Assembly (NCBI RefSeq): GCF_030813695.1
Contig: NZ_JAUSVA010000002.1
Location: 5,890,001-5,954,000 of the forward strand
Length of the DNA: 64,000 nucleotides
Direction: 5' to 3'
Source: Kitasatospora herbaricolor
GTDB taxonomy: Bacteria; Actinomycetota; Actinomycetes; Streptomycetales; Streptomycetaceae
Within the stretch, counting starts at the first letter, position 1, and each line of letters begins with the position of its first letter. This document shows positions 1 through 9,500 of the stretch, one piece after another. A program made the translations under genes and the position numbers. A model generated the notes under the pieces. It searched no databases, was not told the origin of the DNA, and saw nothing but the letters and a program-made list of their open reading frames with translations.

Positions 1-144
1 CACTTCGGCGTCCAGCTGGCCTTCCAGAACTGCCACCGGGTCGCGGTCTTCGCACCGTCGGAGAACAACGTGGCGCGCTACCAGCGCTTCACGTCCGTCC
101 GGGAGCAGCTGCTCAACCAGTCCGAGGAACTGCGGGACTGCTGA
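1..144 (+). CDS. C-terminal end of an unidentified protein (partial)
   Basis: An open frame enters from the left edge and stops at the TGA at 142-144, giving the last 47 residues of a protein whose start lies outside the window. The tail contains the segment FQNCHRVAVFAPSENNVARY and ends in a charged helix-like stretch finishing ELRDC. Codon use is typical of the region (G or C in nearly every third position), which supports real coding. I do not recognise the family from this fragment and assign no function. The next gene lies on the opposite strand and ends about 105 bases downstream, so the two are convergent. Confidence 0.6.
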   Translation, partial: HFGVQLAFQNCHRVAVFAPSENNVARYQRFTSVREQLLNQSEELRDC

Positions 145-248
145 CCCGTCATCGAGCGGGCCGAACGACCCGGGTCACCCCGCTCCAGCTCCGCGCGCGC
201 CGAGCGCGTCACCGGAGGTGGGGCAGGGTGGCCCGGGCGTCCGCGCGT

Positions 249-1598
249 TCAGGACAGCTGCGGGAGCACCTCGGAACCCAGCCGGGCGATGTTGTGCAGG
301 GTGGCCTCGTGGTCGCCGCTGCCCTCGGTGAGCAGCGCGAAGCGCCGGATGCCGGTCCGCTCCGCGGTGGCGAGCAGCCGGTCCGCGCACTGCCGCGGTG
401 TCCCCACCGCGTGCAGGTCGCAGAGCAGCGCGGTGTACTCGTGCGGGTCGCGCATCTTGCGCTCGCGCCCGTCCACCGTGCGGTGCGCGCCGAGCCCGTA
501 CTCGAACCAGCCGGGCATCGAACGCAGCAGGGTCGCCCGGGCCGCCGAGGGGCCGTCCTCGACCTGGGCCACGCCCGCCGCGACGTGCTCCCCGCGGATC
601 CGGGCCAGCTGCTCCTCGGAGCGGCCGCAGGCCCGCCAGGCGGCGCTGTACAGCGCCAGCATCTCCTGCTTGTCCTCGTCCCCCGAGTGCATGCCGAGCA
701 GCATCGGCAGGCCGCGTTCGGCCGCCAGCCGGACGCCGCCGGGGGAGGTGCAGGCCACCACGAGCGGCGGGCCGGCCTGGGGCCGCTCGCCGGCCGTCTC
801 GGGGGCCTGGCGCTGTTCGGCCGGCTCGGGCCGGAGCCCGTCCACCCGCTGCCGGGGGAGCCGCCCGGCGAGGCCCGGCAGCACGGCCTGACCCGGCTCC
901 AGGCCGAGCCAGGAGGACAGCCCGGTCCGTCGCAGCGGCTCGCCCGCCCGCGGCACCACGGCGACCTCGGGGAAGCTGAACTGCGGGCCGTCCGCGCCGA
1001 CCCTGGACTCGCGCAGCCAGCGCAGCAGCAGGTCCAGCCGCTCGGGGAACCCCTGCTCGTACGCGTCCAGCCCGCTGCCGAAGACGTCCAGGTCGATCCA
1101 CGGCCCGCCGCGGCCCACCCCGAGCGTGAACCGTCCGCCGGAGGTGAGGTGCAGCAGCGCGGCCTGCTCCCCGAGGGCCACCGGGTGCCGGGTGGAGAGC
1201 ACGCTCACCGCCGTGCCGACGCCGATCCGCCGGGTGCGGCCGAGCAGCAGCGCGGCGAGGGTGGCCGCGTCCGGGCATACCCCGTACGGGACGAAGTGGT
1301 GCTCGGCCAGCCAGACGGCGTCCAGGCCGGCGCGCTCGGCCGTGACGGTGGCGCCGACGGTGCGCTCCAGCACCTCGGCGTGGCTCTGGCCGGGGAACTG
1401 CGCGGACAGCAGGAAGGCGCCGACCCGTAGTGCCTCGGTGGCCGCCGGCCGGGTGCCGCCGCTCTCGGCCAGCGGCGCCGGGCCGGCCGGCAGCGGCGCA
1501 CCGGGCCGGCCGGGCAGCGACTTGGCCCCTGCGGGTACGGCGGGCGGCCGGACGCCGACGGTCGGGTGTGCCTCGGCGCGGGCGCTGGTCTTGGTCAT
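249..1598 (-). CDS. LLM class (luciferase-like) flavin-dependent oxidoreductase
   Basis: This encodes 449 residues. The first 55 or so are Pro/Ala/Gly-rich and probably disordered; the TIM-barrel core begins near residue 57 (LRVGAFLLSAQFPG). Family marks include WLAEHHFVPYG, the RIGVGTAVSVLSTRHPVALG segment near the flavin site, and GRFTLGVGRGGPW. Members use reduced FMN or F420 to oxidise substrates; neither cofactor nor substrate can be read from the sequence. A second Pro/Gln/Glu-rich insertion (about residues 255-275) interrupts the barrel. The ATG start is supported by AGGAGG 7-8 bases upstream. The gene stands alone, divergent from the small zinc-binding gene. Confidence 0.85.
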   Translation of the reverse strand: MTKTSARAEAHPTVGVRPPAVPAGAKSLPGRPGAPLPAGPAPLAESGGTRPAATEALRVGAFLLSAQFPGQSHAEVLERTVGATVTAERAGLDAVWLAEHHFVPYGVCPDAATLAALLLGRTRRIGVGTAVSVLSTRHPVALGEQAALLHLTSGGRFTLGVGRGGPWIDLDVFGSGLDAYEQGFPERLDLLLRWLRESRVGADGPQFSFPEVAVVPRAGEPLRRTGLSSWLGLEPGQAVLPGLAGRLPRQRVDGLRPEPAEQRQAPETAGERPQAGPPLVVACTSPGGVRLAAERGLPMLLGMHSGDEDKQEMLALYSAAWRACGRSEEQLARIRGEHVAAGVAQVEDGPSAARATLLRSMPGWFEYGLGAHRTVDGRERKMRDPHEYTALLCDLHAVGTPRQCADRLLATAERTGIRRFALLTEGSGDHEATLHNIARLGSEVLPQLS

Positions 1599-1825
1599 GG
1601 GCAGCCTCCTGGGGGTCGCGCAGGGTCTGCGGGCCCCGCCTCGTCACCTCGTGAGTAACCCATGTCATGTGCCAATGGCACGCGGATTCACCTATTTCGC
1701 GGAAGATCGGGTGGATCTCACCGGAAACACCGGAGTGCCGGCCGAAGCCGTGGTAGGGCCACGGAGGATCGCGCGGGGCCCGTACCCTGGAAGGGTTTCC
1801 GAGCCCCTGCAGAGAGGTCGCCCAC

Positions 1826-2143
1826 GTGTCTCCCCGCCGCAACCGGATCAGCAACGCCGACCGCGAGGAGCCCGGCCCGGGGCCGCTCGGCGGCTCCCTG
1901 CGGCGGACCGAGAGCTACCAGGGCGAGGAGTGGGTGGTGCAGACGGTGGCCGGCACCGCCGGGCGCTACTACCGCTGCCCGGGCTGCGACCAGGAGATCC
2001 CGCCGGGGGTCGGGCACGTGGTGGCCTGGCCGGAGTTCGGCGCCGGGGTGGACGACCGGCGGCACTGGCACCGCGCCTGCTGGGGTGCGCGTGAGCGGCG
2101 CGCCTCCAACATCCAGCGCGGGCGCGGCGCCCCGCGTTACTGA
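1826..2143 (+). CDS. Small conserved protein with a putative zinc-binding CxxC/HxHxxC site
   Basis: This 105-residue protein starts at GTG with a GAGAGG ribosome-binding site about 9 bases upstream. It has a basic, polar N-terminus (about residues 1-35) and a compact C-terminal part carrying RCPGCDQEI and, about 30 residues later, HWHRACW. The CxxC plus HxHxxC spacing suggests one structural zinc ion. Proteins of this type are widespread in actinobacteria, sometimes called ATP/GTP-binding, but no P-loop is visible. The basic tail would suit nucleic-acid or ribosome contact; that is inference. The stop codon lies in the loop of a strong hairpin. Confidence 0.75.
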   Translation: MSPRRNRISNADREEPGPGPLGGSLRRTESYQGEEWVVQTVAGTAGRYYRCPGCDQEIPPGVGHVVAWPEFGAGVDDRRHWHRACWGARERRASNIQRGRGAPRY

Positions 2144-2160
2144 GGGGCGCCGCGCCCGCG
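2117..2160. terminator. Bidirectional hairpin terminator overlapping the end of the zinc-protein gene
   Basis: A perfect 17-bp stem pairs 2117-2133 with 2144-2160 around a 10-base loop. The TGA stop at 2141-2143 sits in the loop, so the left arm is coding sequence. It lies between convergent genes and can serve both strands. It is very GC-rich with no U-tract, as is common in Streptomyces. Confidence 0.7.
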
Positions 2161-2191
2161 GCCGAGTGCGCGGCCCCGCGGCCGCCGTGGG

Positions 2192-2959
2192 TCAGGCGTC
2201 CCGGTTCTGGAGCACCAGGGCGCCGCCCACCAGGGCCGCCAGCGTCCAGGCGAGGCAGATCAGGAAGCCCGCCCACGGCCCGTACGGCTGGCCGCTCTGC
2301 TCGTACACCCGGAGCATCCGGGAGCCCGCGTAGTCGGGGAAGTAGTGCGCCAGGGTCTTCACCTTGGGCACGGCCGAGAGGATCGGCGAGAGCAGGAAGA
2401 AGAACGGCACCAGCACGCCGAGGGCCAGCGTCTGGTTGTGCAGCATCGCGGTGACGCCGGCCGAGAAGAGGCAGAGCATCGTCAGGTAGAACGCCGCGCC
2501 GAACACCGCGCGCAGCACGTGCGGTTCGCCCAGGCCGGTGGAGTGGCTGCCGAGCAGCGACTGGCCGAGGAAGAACGTCACGAAGGCGGTGACCAGCGCC
2601 ACCAGGAAGGCCAGCGCACCGAGCACCACGGCCTTGCCGGTTAGCAGGGTGCCGCGCTGCGGCACGGCGGCCAGGGACACCCGGATCATCCCGGTGCTGT
2701 ACTCGTTGCCGACCGCCAGCACGCCGAAGACGATGATGGCGAGCTCGCCGAGCATGATGCCGGAGAAGGCGGTGCCGGTGGCGTCGAAGGGCCCGTTGTC
2801 GCCCCGGGTGAACTCCTCGAAGTTGTTGTTGGTCAGCAGGGACAGCAGCGCGCCGAGGCCGACCGTGACCACGAAGGTCAGCGCCAGGGTCCAGATCGTC
2901 GAGCGGACACTGCGGACCTTCGTCCACTCGGACTGCAGGACCGCGGGGAAGGACGCCAT
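2192..2959 (-). CDS. ABC-2 type transporter permease
   Basis: The 255-residue integral membrane protein has about six hydrophobic segments: near residues 20-40 (IWTLALTFVVTVGLGALLSL), 70-90 (IMLGELAIIVFGVLAVG), 110-135, 155-180, 185-205 and the C-terminal LICLAWTLAALVGGALVLQ. After the first helix it carries the FEEFTRGDNGPFD extracytoplasmic loop typical of ABC-2 permeases of antibiotic or lipid exporters. The ATG start lies one base after the stop of the ATPase gene on the same strand, so the two are translationally coupled and form one transporter. The substrate is unknown. Confidence 0.85.
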   Translation of the reverse strand: MASFPAVLQSEWTKVRSVRSTIWTLALTFVVTVGLGALLSLLTNNNFEEFTRGDNGPFDATGTAFSGIMLGELAIIVFGVLAVGNEYSTGMIRVSLAAVPQRGTLLTGKAVVLGALAFLVALVTAFVTFFLGQSLLGSHSTGLGEPHVLRAVFGAAFYLTMLCLFSAGVTAMLHNQTLALGVLVPFFFLLSPILSAVPKVKTLAHYFPDYAGSRMLRVYEQSGQPYGPWAGFLICLAWTLAALVGGALVLQNRDA

Positions 2960-2960
2960 C

Positions 2961-4013
2961 TCAGTTCTCCTCCTCGGGCTTCGCGTTCGGGGGCGCGGTG
3001 CCGGGGCCGGGCCCTCCGCCCGGCCCCGCCTTGCCGGACTGCCAGGCGGCGCCCCAGGCGCCCGGCGCGCCGGCGGCCGGCCCGACGGCCCCGGCCGGCC
3101 GGGGGGCGCCGCCGCCGGCGTGGTACTCCACCGAGTCGGCGGTCATCTGCATGAAGGCCTCCTCCAGCGAGGCCTGCTGCGGGCTCAGCTCGTGCAGCAC
3201 GACCCCGTTGGCGGCGGCCAGCTCGCCGAGCTTGGCGAGGTCGCCGTCGACCACCTCGTACGAGCCCTCGGGCCCGCCCTCGACCCGGATGCCCGCGCTG
3301 TCGAGGGCGTCCAGCAGCCGCTCGGGCTGCGGGGTGCGCAGCCGGACGGCGGTGCGGGAGTTCTGCCGGATGAACTCGGGCATCGAGAGGTCGGCGAGCA
3401 GCTGGCCGCGGCCGATCACCACCAGGTGGTCCGCGGTGAGCGCCATCTCGCTCATCAGGTGCGAGGAGACGAAGACCGTCCGGCCCTCGGCGGCGAGCCG
3501 CTTCATCAGGTTGCGGATCCAGAGGATGCCTTCGGGGTCGAGGCCGTTCACGGGCTCGTCGAACATCACGATCTCGGGGTCGCCCAGCAGTGCGGAGGCG
3601 ATGCCCAGGCGCTGGCCCATCCCGAGCGAGAAGCCGCGGGAGCGCTTGCGGGCGACGGAGGTGAGGCCGACGAGGTCCAGCACCTCGTCGACCCGGGGCC
3701 TGGGGATGCGGTTGCTCTGGGCCAGCCAGAGCAGGTGGTCGTAGGCGGTCCGGCCGGGGTGGACGGCCTTGGCCTCCAGCAGCGCGCCGATGTACTTCAG
3801 CGGTTCGCTGAGCCGGCCGTAGCGCCGGCCGTCGATGGTGACCGAGCCGCTGGTGGGCCGGTCCAGGTCGAGGATCATCCGCATGGTGGTGGACTTGCCG
3901 GCGCCGTTGGGGCCGAGGAACCCGGTCACCACGCCCTGCGGCACCTGGAAGCTCAGCCGGTCGACGGCGAGCGTGTCGCCGTACCGCTTCGTCAGCTCGT
4001 GCAACTCGATCAT
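2961..4013 (-). CDS. ABC transporter ATP-binding protein (DrrA-like exporter ATPase)
   Basis: This is a 350-residue ATPase. The Walker A motif is GPNGAGKST, the signature motif lies in LGMGQRLGIA (Q in place of the usual SGGQ glycines, common in this subfamily), Walker B is IVMFDEPVNGLDPEG, and the H-loop is VFVSSHLMSEM. The last 50 or so residues are a Gly/Pro/Ala-rich tail ending KPEEEN, longer than usual. The start at MIELHELTKRYGD is chosen because GAGGGAGA precedes it and homology begins there; the frame stays open further upstream but without coding character. It energises the adjacent permease; drug, lipid or peptide export is possible. Confidence 0.88.
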   Translation of the reverse strand: MIELHELTKRYGDTLAVDRLSFQVPQGVVTGFLGPNGAGKSTTMRMILDLDRPTSGSVTIDGRRYGRLSEPLKYIGALLEAKAVHPGRTAYDHLLWLAQSNRIPRPRVDEVLDLVGLTSVARKRSRGFSLGMGQRLGIASALLGDPEIVMFDEPVNGLDPEGILWIRNLMKRLAAEGRTVFVSSHLMSEMALTADHLVVIGRGQLLADLSMPEFIRQNSRTAVRLRTPQPERLLDALDSAGIRVEGGPEGSYEVVDGDLAKLGELAAANGVVLHELSPQQASLEEAFMQMTADSVEYHAGGGAPRPAGAVGPAAGAPGAWGAAWQSGKAGPGGGPGPGTAPPNAKPEEEN

Positions 4014-4104
4014 CGGTTCTCCCTCACTCTCCGTCAGATTACGACAATCCGGACATAAGGGCTCATCGGCCGCGCCCGCCCGGTGTGCCGCTACGGTGGG
4101 CCTC

Positions 4105-4899
4105 ATGAACCGGCTCCCCACCGCACTGGCCGTCCGTGAGAGCGGCACCGGCACCCCGCTCGTCCTGCTGCACGCCTTCCCGCTGGGCGCCTCGATGTGG
4201 AGCGCGCAACTGGACGCGCTGCCCGGCCTGACCGGCGACGAGGCCCGCGTGCTGGCCCCCGACCAGCGCGGCTTCGGCCGGACCGAACTGGGCACCGACC
4301 AGCCCTCGCTGGACCTCGTCGCGGACGACGTCGCCCTGCTGCTGGACGCCGCCGGGATCGAGCGCGCCGTGCTCGGCGGGCTCTCCATGGGCGGCTACGT
4401 GGCGCTGGCCTTCGCCCGGCGCCACCCGGGCCGGCTCGCCGGGCTGCTGCTCGCCGACACCAAGGCCACCGCCGACACCGACGCCGCCCGCGCCAACCGG
4501 GAGCGGATCGCGGCCGCCGTGCTGGCCCGGGACAGCGTCCGGCTGCTGGCCGAGGAGCGGATGGAGGACAACCTGCTCGGGCCGGCCTCCGGCCACCTCG
4601 CCGAGCGGGTCCGGGGCATGATCGCCGAGGCCTCCCCGCAGGCCGTCGCCTGGGCCCAGCGCGCGATGGCCGCCCGGCCCGACACCCTGGACGTGCTGCC
4701 GGGCCTCGACGTCCCGGCGGCCGTGGTGGTCGGCGCGGCGGACACCGTGACCCCGCTCGCCGAGGCCCGGCTGATGGCCGACGCGCTACCGGACGCCGAA
4801 CTGACCGTCATCCCCGACGCGGGCCACCTCAGCGCGATCGAGGCTCCCGAGGCCTTCAACGCGGCCGTCCGCGCCCTGCTCGCCCGGGTGGCCCGGTGA
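4105..4899 (+). CDS. Alpha/beta-hydrolase fold protein
   Basis: This 264-residue cytoplasmic hydrolase has the usual landmarks: oxyanion-side LVLLHAFPLGASMW near residue 20, nucleophile elbow GGLSMGGY near residue 95, acid residue in VVGAADTVTP near 215, and catalytic His in IPDAGHLSAIEAPEAF near 245. The length fits the family, which includes esterases, lactonases (3-oxoadipate enol-lactonase-like) and haloperoxidase-like enzymes; the substrate cannot be assigned. The ATG at 4105 is the first start where homology begins; the open frame extends upstream antisense to the ABC gene without support. It is divergent from the ABC operon, with starts 91 bases apart. Confidence 0.85.
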   Translation: MNRLPTALAVRESGTGTPLVLLHAFPLGASMWSAQLDALPGLTGDEARVLAPDQRGFGRTELGTDQPSLDLVADDVALLLDAAGIERAVLGGLSMGGYVALAFARRHPGRLAGLLLADTKATADTDAARANRERIAAAVLARDSVRLLAEERMEDNLLGPASGHLAERVRGMIAEASPQAVAWAQRAMAARPDTLDVLPGLDVPAAVVVGAADTVTPLAEARLMADALPDAELTVIPDAGHLSAIEAPEAFNAAVRALLARVAR

Positions 4900-4985
4900 C
4901 CGGGGACGGCCGGGGCGGCGGCGGGAGCGCGGGCGGGCAGGGGACGGGCGGACAGGGGACCGGCGGGCAGGGAAGGGGCGGCGGA

Positions 4986-5390
4986 ATGCGGAACGGCGAC
5001 AGCGGCGGGACCGACGGCGGGGCGGGCGGCAGAGCGGGCGGCGGCGCGGGCCCCGACCGGCCGGACCGGCCGGGAGCGCCGGGGGACGAGGCCGCCACCT
5101 GGGACTTCTCCGCACTGGAGGTGTCCGGGCGGATGCCCGTCACCAACTGCGGCGACAAACTGACCGAGCTGACCCTCGAACCGCTCGGCGAGGACTACTG
5201 GCTGAAGCCCGGCGAGACCTTCATCGTCACCTCGTACGGCGACCACGGCCTCGGCCACCCCTTCGAGGTGCAGTACTGGCCCGACTCCATCTCGGTCTGG
5301 TGCACCTCGTGGTTCGGGACGGTCTCCGACGACGACGGCAACCAGCTGAGCTGCGGCCACCAGCGCCCGGACGGCGCCTACCCGATCTGA
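4986..5390 (+). CDS. Conserved protein of unknown function with Gly-rich N-terminus
   Basis: From the ATG at 4986 it encodes 134 residues. A GTG at 4896 overlapping the hydrolase stop (GTGA) would give 164, but the extra 30 residues are a Gly/Gln repeat. I prefer the ATG because GAAGGGG lies about 8 bases upstream. Residues 1-45 are Gly/Asp/Arg-rich and disordered. The rest is a compact acidic, aromatic-rich domain with GDKLTELTLEPLGEDYWLKP, HPFEVQYWPDSISVWCTSWF and a terminal LSCGHQRPDGAYPI. I do not recognise the fold. No signal peptide is visible. Co-transcription with the hydrolase is likely. Confidence 0.6.
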   Translation: MRNGDSGGTDGGAGGRAGGGAGPDRPDRPGAPGDEAATWDFSALEVSGRMPVTNCGDKLTELTLEPLGEDYWLKPGETFIVTSYGDHGLGHPFEVQYWPDSISVWCTSWFGTVSDDDGNQLSCGHQRPDGAYPI

Positions 5391-5443
5391 GCGGCCGGGC
5401 CGCGCGCCCGGTCCGGCCCACCGGGAAACGCGCCGGGAAAACG

Positions 5444-5479
5444 CGGCGGGCCCCCACCCCGAAGGATGGGGGCCCGCCG
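5444..5479. terminator. Bidirectional hairpin terminator
   Basis: A perfect 13-bp GC stem (5444-5456 with 5467-5479) encloses a 10-base loop. It lies between the convergent ends of the Gly-rich protein gene and filP, so it probably ends transcription from both sides. Confidence 0.75.
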
Positions 5480-5499
5480 ACGGTCCGTCGGCCGGAGCG

Positions 5500-6429
5500 T
5501 CAGCGCGACTGCTGGGCCGGCACGCCCAGGGTGTCGTCGGTCGGCAGCGTGGCGGCGGCCACGGCCGCGCCGGTCAGCGTGGCGAGCATCTCGCGCACGT
5601 TGGTCAGCTGCGCGTTGATGCTGTCGCGGCGGTTGGTGAGCGCCGCCAGCTCGCGCTCGGACTCGCTGCGGATCCGGTCGGCCTTGGCGTTGGCGTCGGC
5701 CACGATGTCCTCGGACTGGCGCTGGGCCGTCTCCACCGTCTGGCGGGCGCGGCGCTCGGCGTCGGTGCGCAGCTTCTCGGCCTCCAGGCGCAGCTGCTCC
5801 GCCCGGTGCTCGATCTCGGCGAGGCGCTTCTCGGCCTTGGCCTGGCGGGCCGCCAGGTCACGCTCGGACTGCTCGCGGCGCTTGGCCAGGTTGGTCTCGA
5901 ACTCCAGCGCGGCCTGGGCGGCCTTGGTGCGGGTGTCCTCGAAGAGGGCGTCCGCCTCCTCGCGCTTGGTCGCCGCGTCCTTGTTGGCCTCGTTGCGCAG
6001 CTGGGCGCTGTCGCTCTTGGCCTTGTCGACGATCCGCAGACCCTCGTCCTCGGCCTTGGCCTTGCGGTCCTTGGCGTAGTTCTCCGCCTCGGTGCGCACC
6101 TGCTGCGAGGCCGCCTCGGCCAGCTCGCGGTGCTGCTCGGCCGCGCGGTGCGCCTCGTTGCGCAGGTCGGCGGCCTCCTCCTCGGCGAGACGGAGGATCT
6201 TCTCGACCCGGGCGCCGAGACCGGCGTACGAGGGCTCGGACTCGGTGACCGCGGCCTGGGCGCTCTGGGTCTCCAGGTGGAGCTCCTCGATGCGCTTCTC
6301 CAGGGCCCCGATGCGGGTCAGGGCGCTGTCACGGTCGGCCACCAGCTTGGTGATCCGCTCGTCGACCTGGGCACGCTCGTACCCACGGCGCACCAGGTCG
6401 AAGCCGTGAGGGGAGTGACTGTCGCTCAT
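5500..6429 (-). CDS. filP: FilP, intermediate-filament-like coiled-coil protein
   Basis: The 309-residue protein is almost entirely coiled coil. A short N-terminal DivIVA-like segment (GFDLVRRGYERAQVDERI) is followed by about 250 residues of Ala/Glu/Arg/Lys-rich heptad and hendecad repeats. In Streptomyces FilP forms cytoplasmic filaments behind the growing tip, interacts with DivIVA and gives hyphae rigidity. Length matches the known protein of about 310 residues, and its position next to scy is the conserved arrangement. It starts at ATG with AGGAAG about 11 bases upstream. The 107-base gap after scy contains an inverted repeat and a small hairpin, so filP may have its own promoter. Confidence 0.93.
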   Translation of the reverse strand: MSDSHSPHGFDLVRRGYERAQVDERITKLVADRDSALTRIGALEKRIEELHLETQSAQAAVTESEPSYAGLGARVEKILRLAEEEAADLRNEAHRAAEQHRELAEAASQQVRTEAENYAKDRKAKAEDEGLRIVDKAKSDSAQLRNEANKDAATKREEADALFEDTRTKAAQAALEFETNLAKRREQSERDLAARQAKAEKRLAEIEHRAEQLRLEAEKLRTDAERRARQTVETAQRQSEDIVADANAKADRIRSESERELAALTNRRDSINAQLTNVREMLATLTGAAVAAATLPTDDTLGVPAQQSR

Positions 6430-6479
6430 GGGATTTTGGGCTTCCTGTCGTCAAACCGCTGAGGTGGTTGAGGGAATCC

Positions 6480-6500
6480 TGACACGTTACCGGAGTGTCA
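6480..6500. promoter_or_regulatory. Inverted repeat upstream of filP
   Basis: TGACAC at 6480-6485 and GTGTCA at 6495-6500 form perfect 6-bp arms separated by 9 bases. It lies about 50 bases upstream of the filP start, on the side where the promoter must be, and suits a dimeric regulator site. No regulator can be named. Confidence 0.4.
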
Positions 6501-6516
6501 TCGGCGAAATGCCGAT
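6500..6516. terminator. Small hairpin just after scy
   Basis: ATCGGC (6500-6505) pairs with GCCGAT (6511-6516) around a GAAAT loop, 20 bases past the scy stop. It is short and could at best attenuate read-through from scy into filP. Confidence 0.3.
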
Positions 6517-6536
6517 GCTTCGCGGACAATGACCGC

Positions 6537-9500
6537 TCAATCGGGTGGCGCGCCACCGGAGCGATTGCCACCCGAACGGGGAGCGCCCACCCCGGCGCCG
6601 GCCTTGGGCGCCGCCTCGCGGCCTCCGGAGCCGCTGTTCTTGCTGTTCGATCCCCCGTTGGCCGATCCCCCGCCGGCAGATCCGCCGGTGGCCGCCTGCG
6701 CGACCGGTGACGGTGCCTCAAAGGCCTCCAGGGCGGACAGCACGTCCTGGACCCTGGAGATCTCGGTGTTGATGTCCTTGCGCCGCCGGACCAGCTCGTC
6801 CAGCTCGCGCCGGCCCTCGTCGGTGACCCGCTCGGCCTCGGCCCGGGCCTCCGCCCGGAGCCGCTCGGCCTCCTCGGCGGCCAGCGCGATCTGCTCGTCC
6901 GCGGTCTCGTCCGCCGCCCGGAGCCTCTTCTCGGCCTCGGTGGAGGCCGCCTCGATCCGCTCCTCGGCCTCGTCCTGGGCTTCCTTCAGCCTGGCCTGGG
7001 CCTTGGCGATCAGGGCCTCGGCCCGGTCGGTGGAGTCGGCGAGCTTCTGCTCGGCGCCCTTCAGCAGGCCCTCGGCCTTGCGGACGGCCGAGATCCGGAC
7101 CTTGCTCGCCTCCGCCGAGGCCTCGGACGCCAGCTCGGCCGCCCGCTCCTCGGCCGCGGCGACCAGGGCCGCCGCGCGCTCCTCGGCCTCGGCGACCGCC
7201 GCGACGGCCAGCTCCTCGGCCTCGGTCAGCTGCTCCTGGGCCGCCGTCACCAGCGCGTCCACCCGCTCGCCGGCCGACTTCATGGCCTGCGCGTTCTCCT
7301 TGCGGGCCCGCTCGTGCAGCGCCTCCACCTCGGAGTCGGTCCGCTCGCGCAGTTCCTCGGCCCGCTCGCGGATCGCGGTGGCGTCCCGGCGGGCCTCGGA
7401 GAGCAGGGCGTCCGCGTCGGCGCGGGCCCGCTCGACCTCGGCCTGGCCGGCCGCCTCGCCGACCGCCACCAGGCGGTCGGACTCCTTGCGGGCCGCCGCC
7501 ACCATCGCGTCGGCCTGCTCCTCGGCGGCGGCGGTGGTGGCCAGGGCCGTCGTCCGGGCGTCCTCGCCGAGCGACTCGGCGTCCGCGAAGGCCTTCTCCA
7601 GCACCGACTTCGCCTGCTCGCGGGTGGACCGGTCGAACTGCTCGGCCTGGTCCCGGGTCTCGGTGTCGAACACCTCGGCGCGGGCCCGGGTCGAACTGTC
7701 GTAGTCGTCCGCCAGCGAGCGGGTGGCCAGCGCGTACTCCTCGGCCTCGGCCCGCAGGCCGGCCGCGAGCTCCTCGGCCTCGGCGATGGTGGCGTCGGCC
7801 CGCTGCTCGGCCTCCGCGACCGTCCGCCGGGCCAGCTCCTCGGACTCGGCGCGCTGCCGCTCGGCGAGCTCCTGGGCGCCGCGCAGCTCGGCCTGCGCCT
7901 CGGCCCGCAGCCGCTCGTCGTAGGCCTGCGCCTCGGCCCGCAGCCGGCCGAGCTCCGCCTCGGCGGCCTCGCGGTCGGCGGTGAGCTCCCGGGCGGTCCG
8001 CTCGCGCAGCGCCTCGGTCTCGGCGGCGGCCGTCGCGCGCAGCTCGGTGGTCTCGCGCTCCGCGCGCTCGCGCAGCCCGGCGGTCTCCCGGTCGGTGGTC
8101 CCGCGCAGCTCGGCGCTGTCGCGCTCGGCGCTCTCCCGCAGTTCGGCGCTCTCCAGCGCGGCCAGTTCCCTGGTCTCGGCGGCCTCGCGCTCGGCGGCCG
8201 CCCGCACCTCGGCGACCTGCTGGGACGCGGCCTCGTGCATCCCCGCGACCGACTGGCGGACCTCGGCGGCCTCGTCCTCGGCGGCGGCGACCAGCTCCTT
8301 GGCGGTGCGCGCGGCCTCGGCGGCCGACTTCTCCGCCTCGGCGCGGGCCCGCTCCAGCTCGGCGGCGGCCTCGGCCCGCAGGGCCTCGGCGGCGGCCTGC
8401 GCCTCGGCGGCCAGTTCGGCGGCCCGCTCCCGGGCCTCGCCGAGCGCCTGCTCGGCCTCGGCCCGGGCGGTGTCCGCGGCGGCGGTCGCCTCGGCGGTCA
8501 GCGCCTCGGCCTGCTCCTTCGCCCGGACGAGCGCCTGCTCGGCCTGCTCGCGCAGCTTGCCGGAGGCGTCCTCGGCCTTGGTGAGCTGGGCGACGGCGGC
8601 GGTCCGGGCGGCCTCCAGGGCCTGCGCGGCCTCGGCCCGCAGCCGGGCGGCCTCGCTCTCGGCGGCCTCCCGGACGGCGGTGGCCTCGGCCTCGGTGCGC
8701 TCGGCCAGCTCGGCCGCGACCGCCTCGGCCCGCTCGTGCGCGGCCTGGGCGGCGGCCAGCTGCTCGGCGGTCAGCTCACGCTCCCGCAGCAGCCCGGCGG
8801 CGGCGTCCTCGTACGCCTGGCGGCTCTCCTCGCGGAGCGCCTCGGCGGCGGCCTCGGCCTCGGCGCGCAGCGCGGCCAGCTCGGTGCCGGTCTCCGTCCG
8901 CAGCCGCTCGGCCTCGGCCTCGGCGGTGGCGGCGAGGGCCTGGGCGGCGGCCTCGGCCTCGGCCCGCAGGGCCTGCGCGTCGGCGCTCGCGCCGCTGCGC
9001 ACCCGCTCGTCGAACTCCGTCGCCTCGCGGCGCAGTTCGGCGGTCTCGCGCTCGGCGGCGGCGCGGTTCTCGGCGGCGGCGGCCTTGGCCGCGGCGATCG
9101 CGTCCCGGTGCTGCTGCTCGGCGGCGGCGGCCAGCTTCTCGGCCTCGGCGCGGGCCCGGCTGAGCGTCTGCTCGGCCCGGCCCTGCATCTCGGCGGCCCG
9201 CTCCTTGGCCTGCCCGCGCAGCCGCTCGACCTCGTCGGCGGCGCCGGCCCGCAGCTCGTCGGCGTCGGTCTTGGCGCGGGTGAGCAGCTCCTCGGCGTTC
9301 TTCGCCGACTCCTCGATCTGCACCACGGCCTGCCGGCGGGCCTCGCCGCGCACCCGCTCCGCCTCGGCGGCGGCCTGCGAGCGCAGCTCCTCGGCCTCGG
9401 CGCGCAGCCCGGCGGCCTCGTCCTGCATCTGCTGCATCCGCTCGCGGATGCCGGCCGCGTCGTCCAGCGCGGCGTTCTGCGCCTGCTCGACGGCGGCCTG

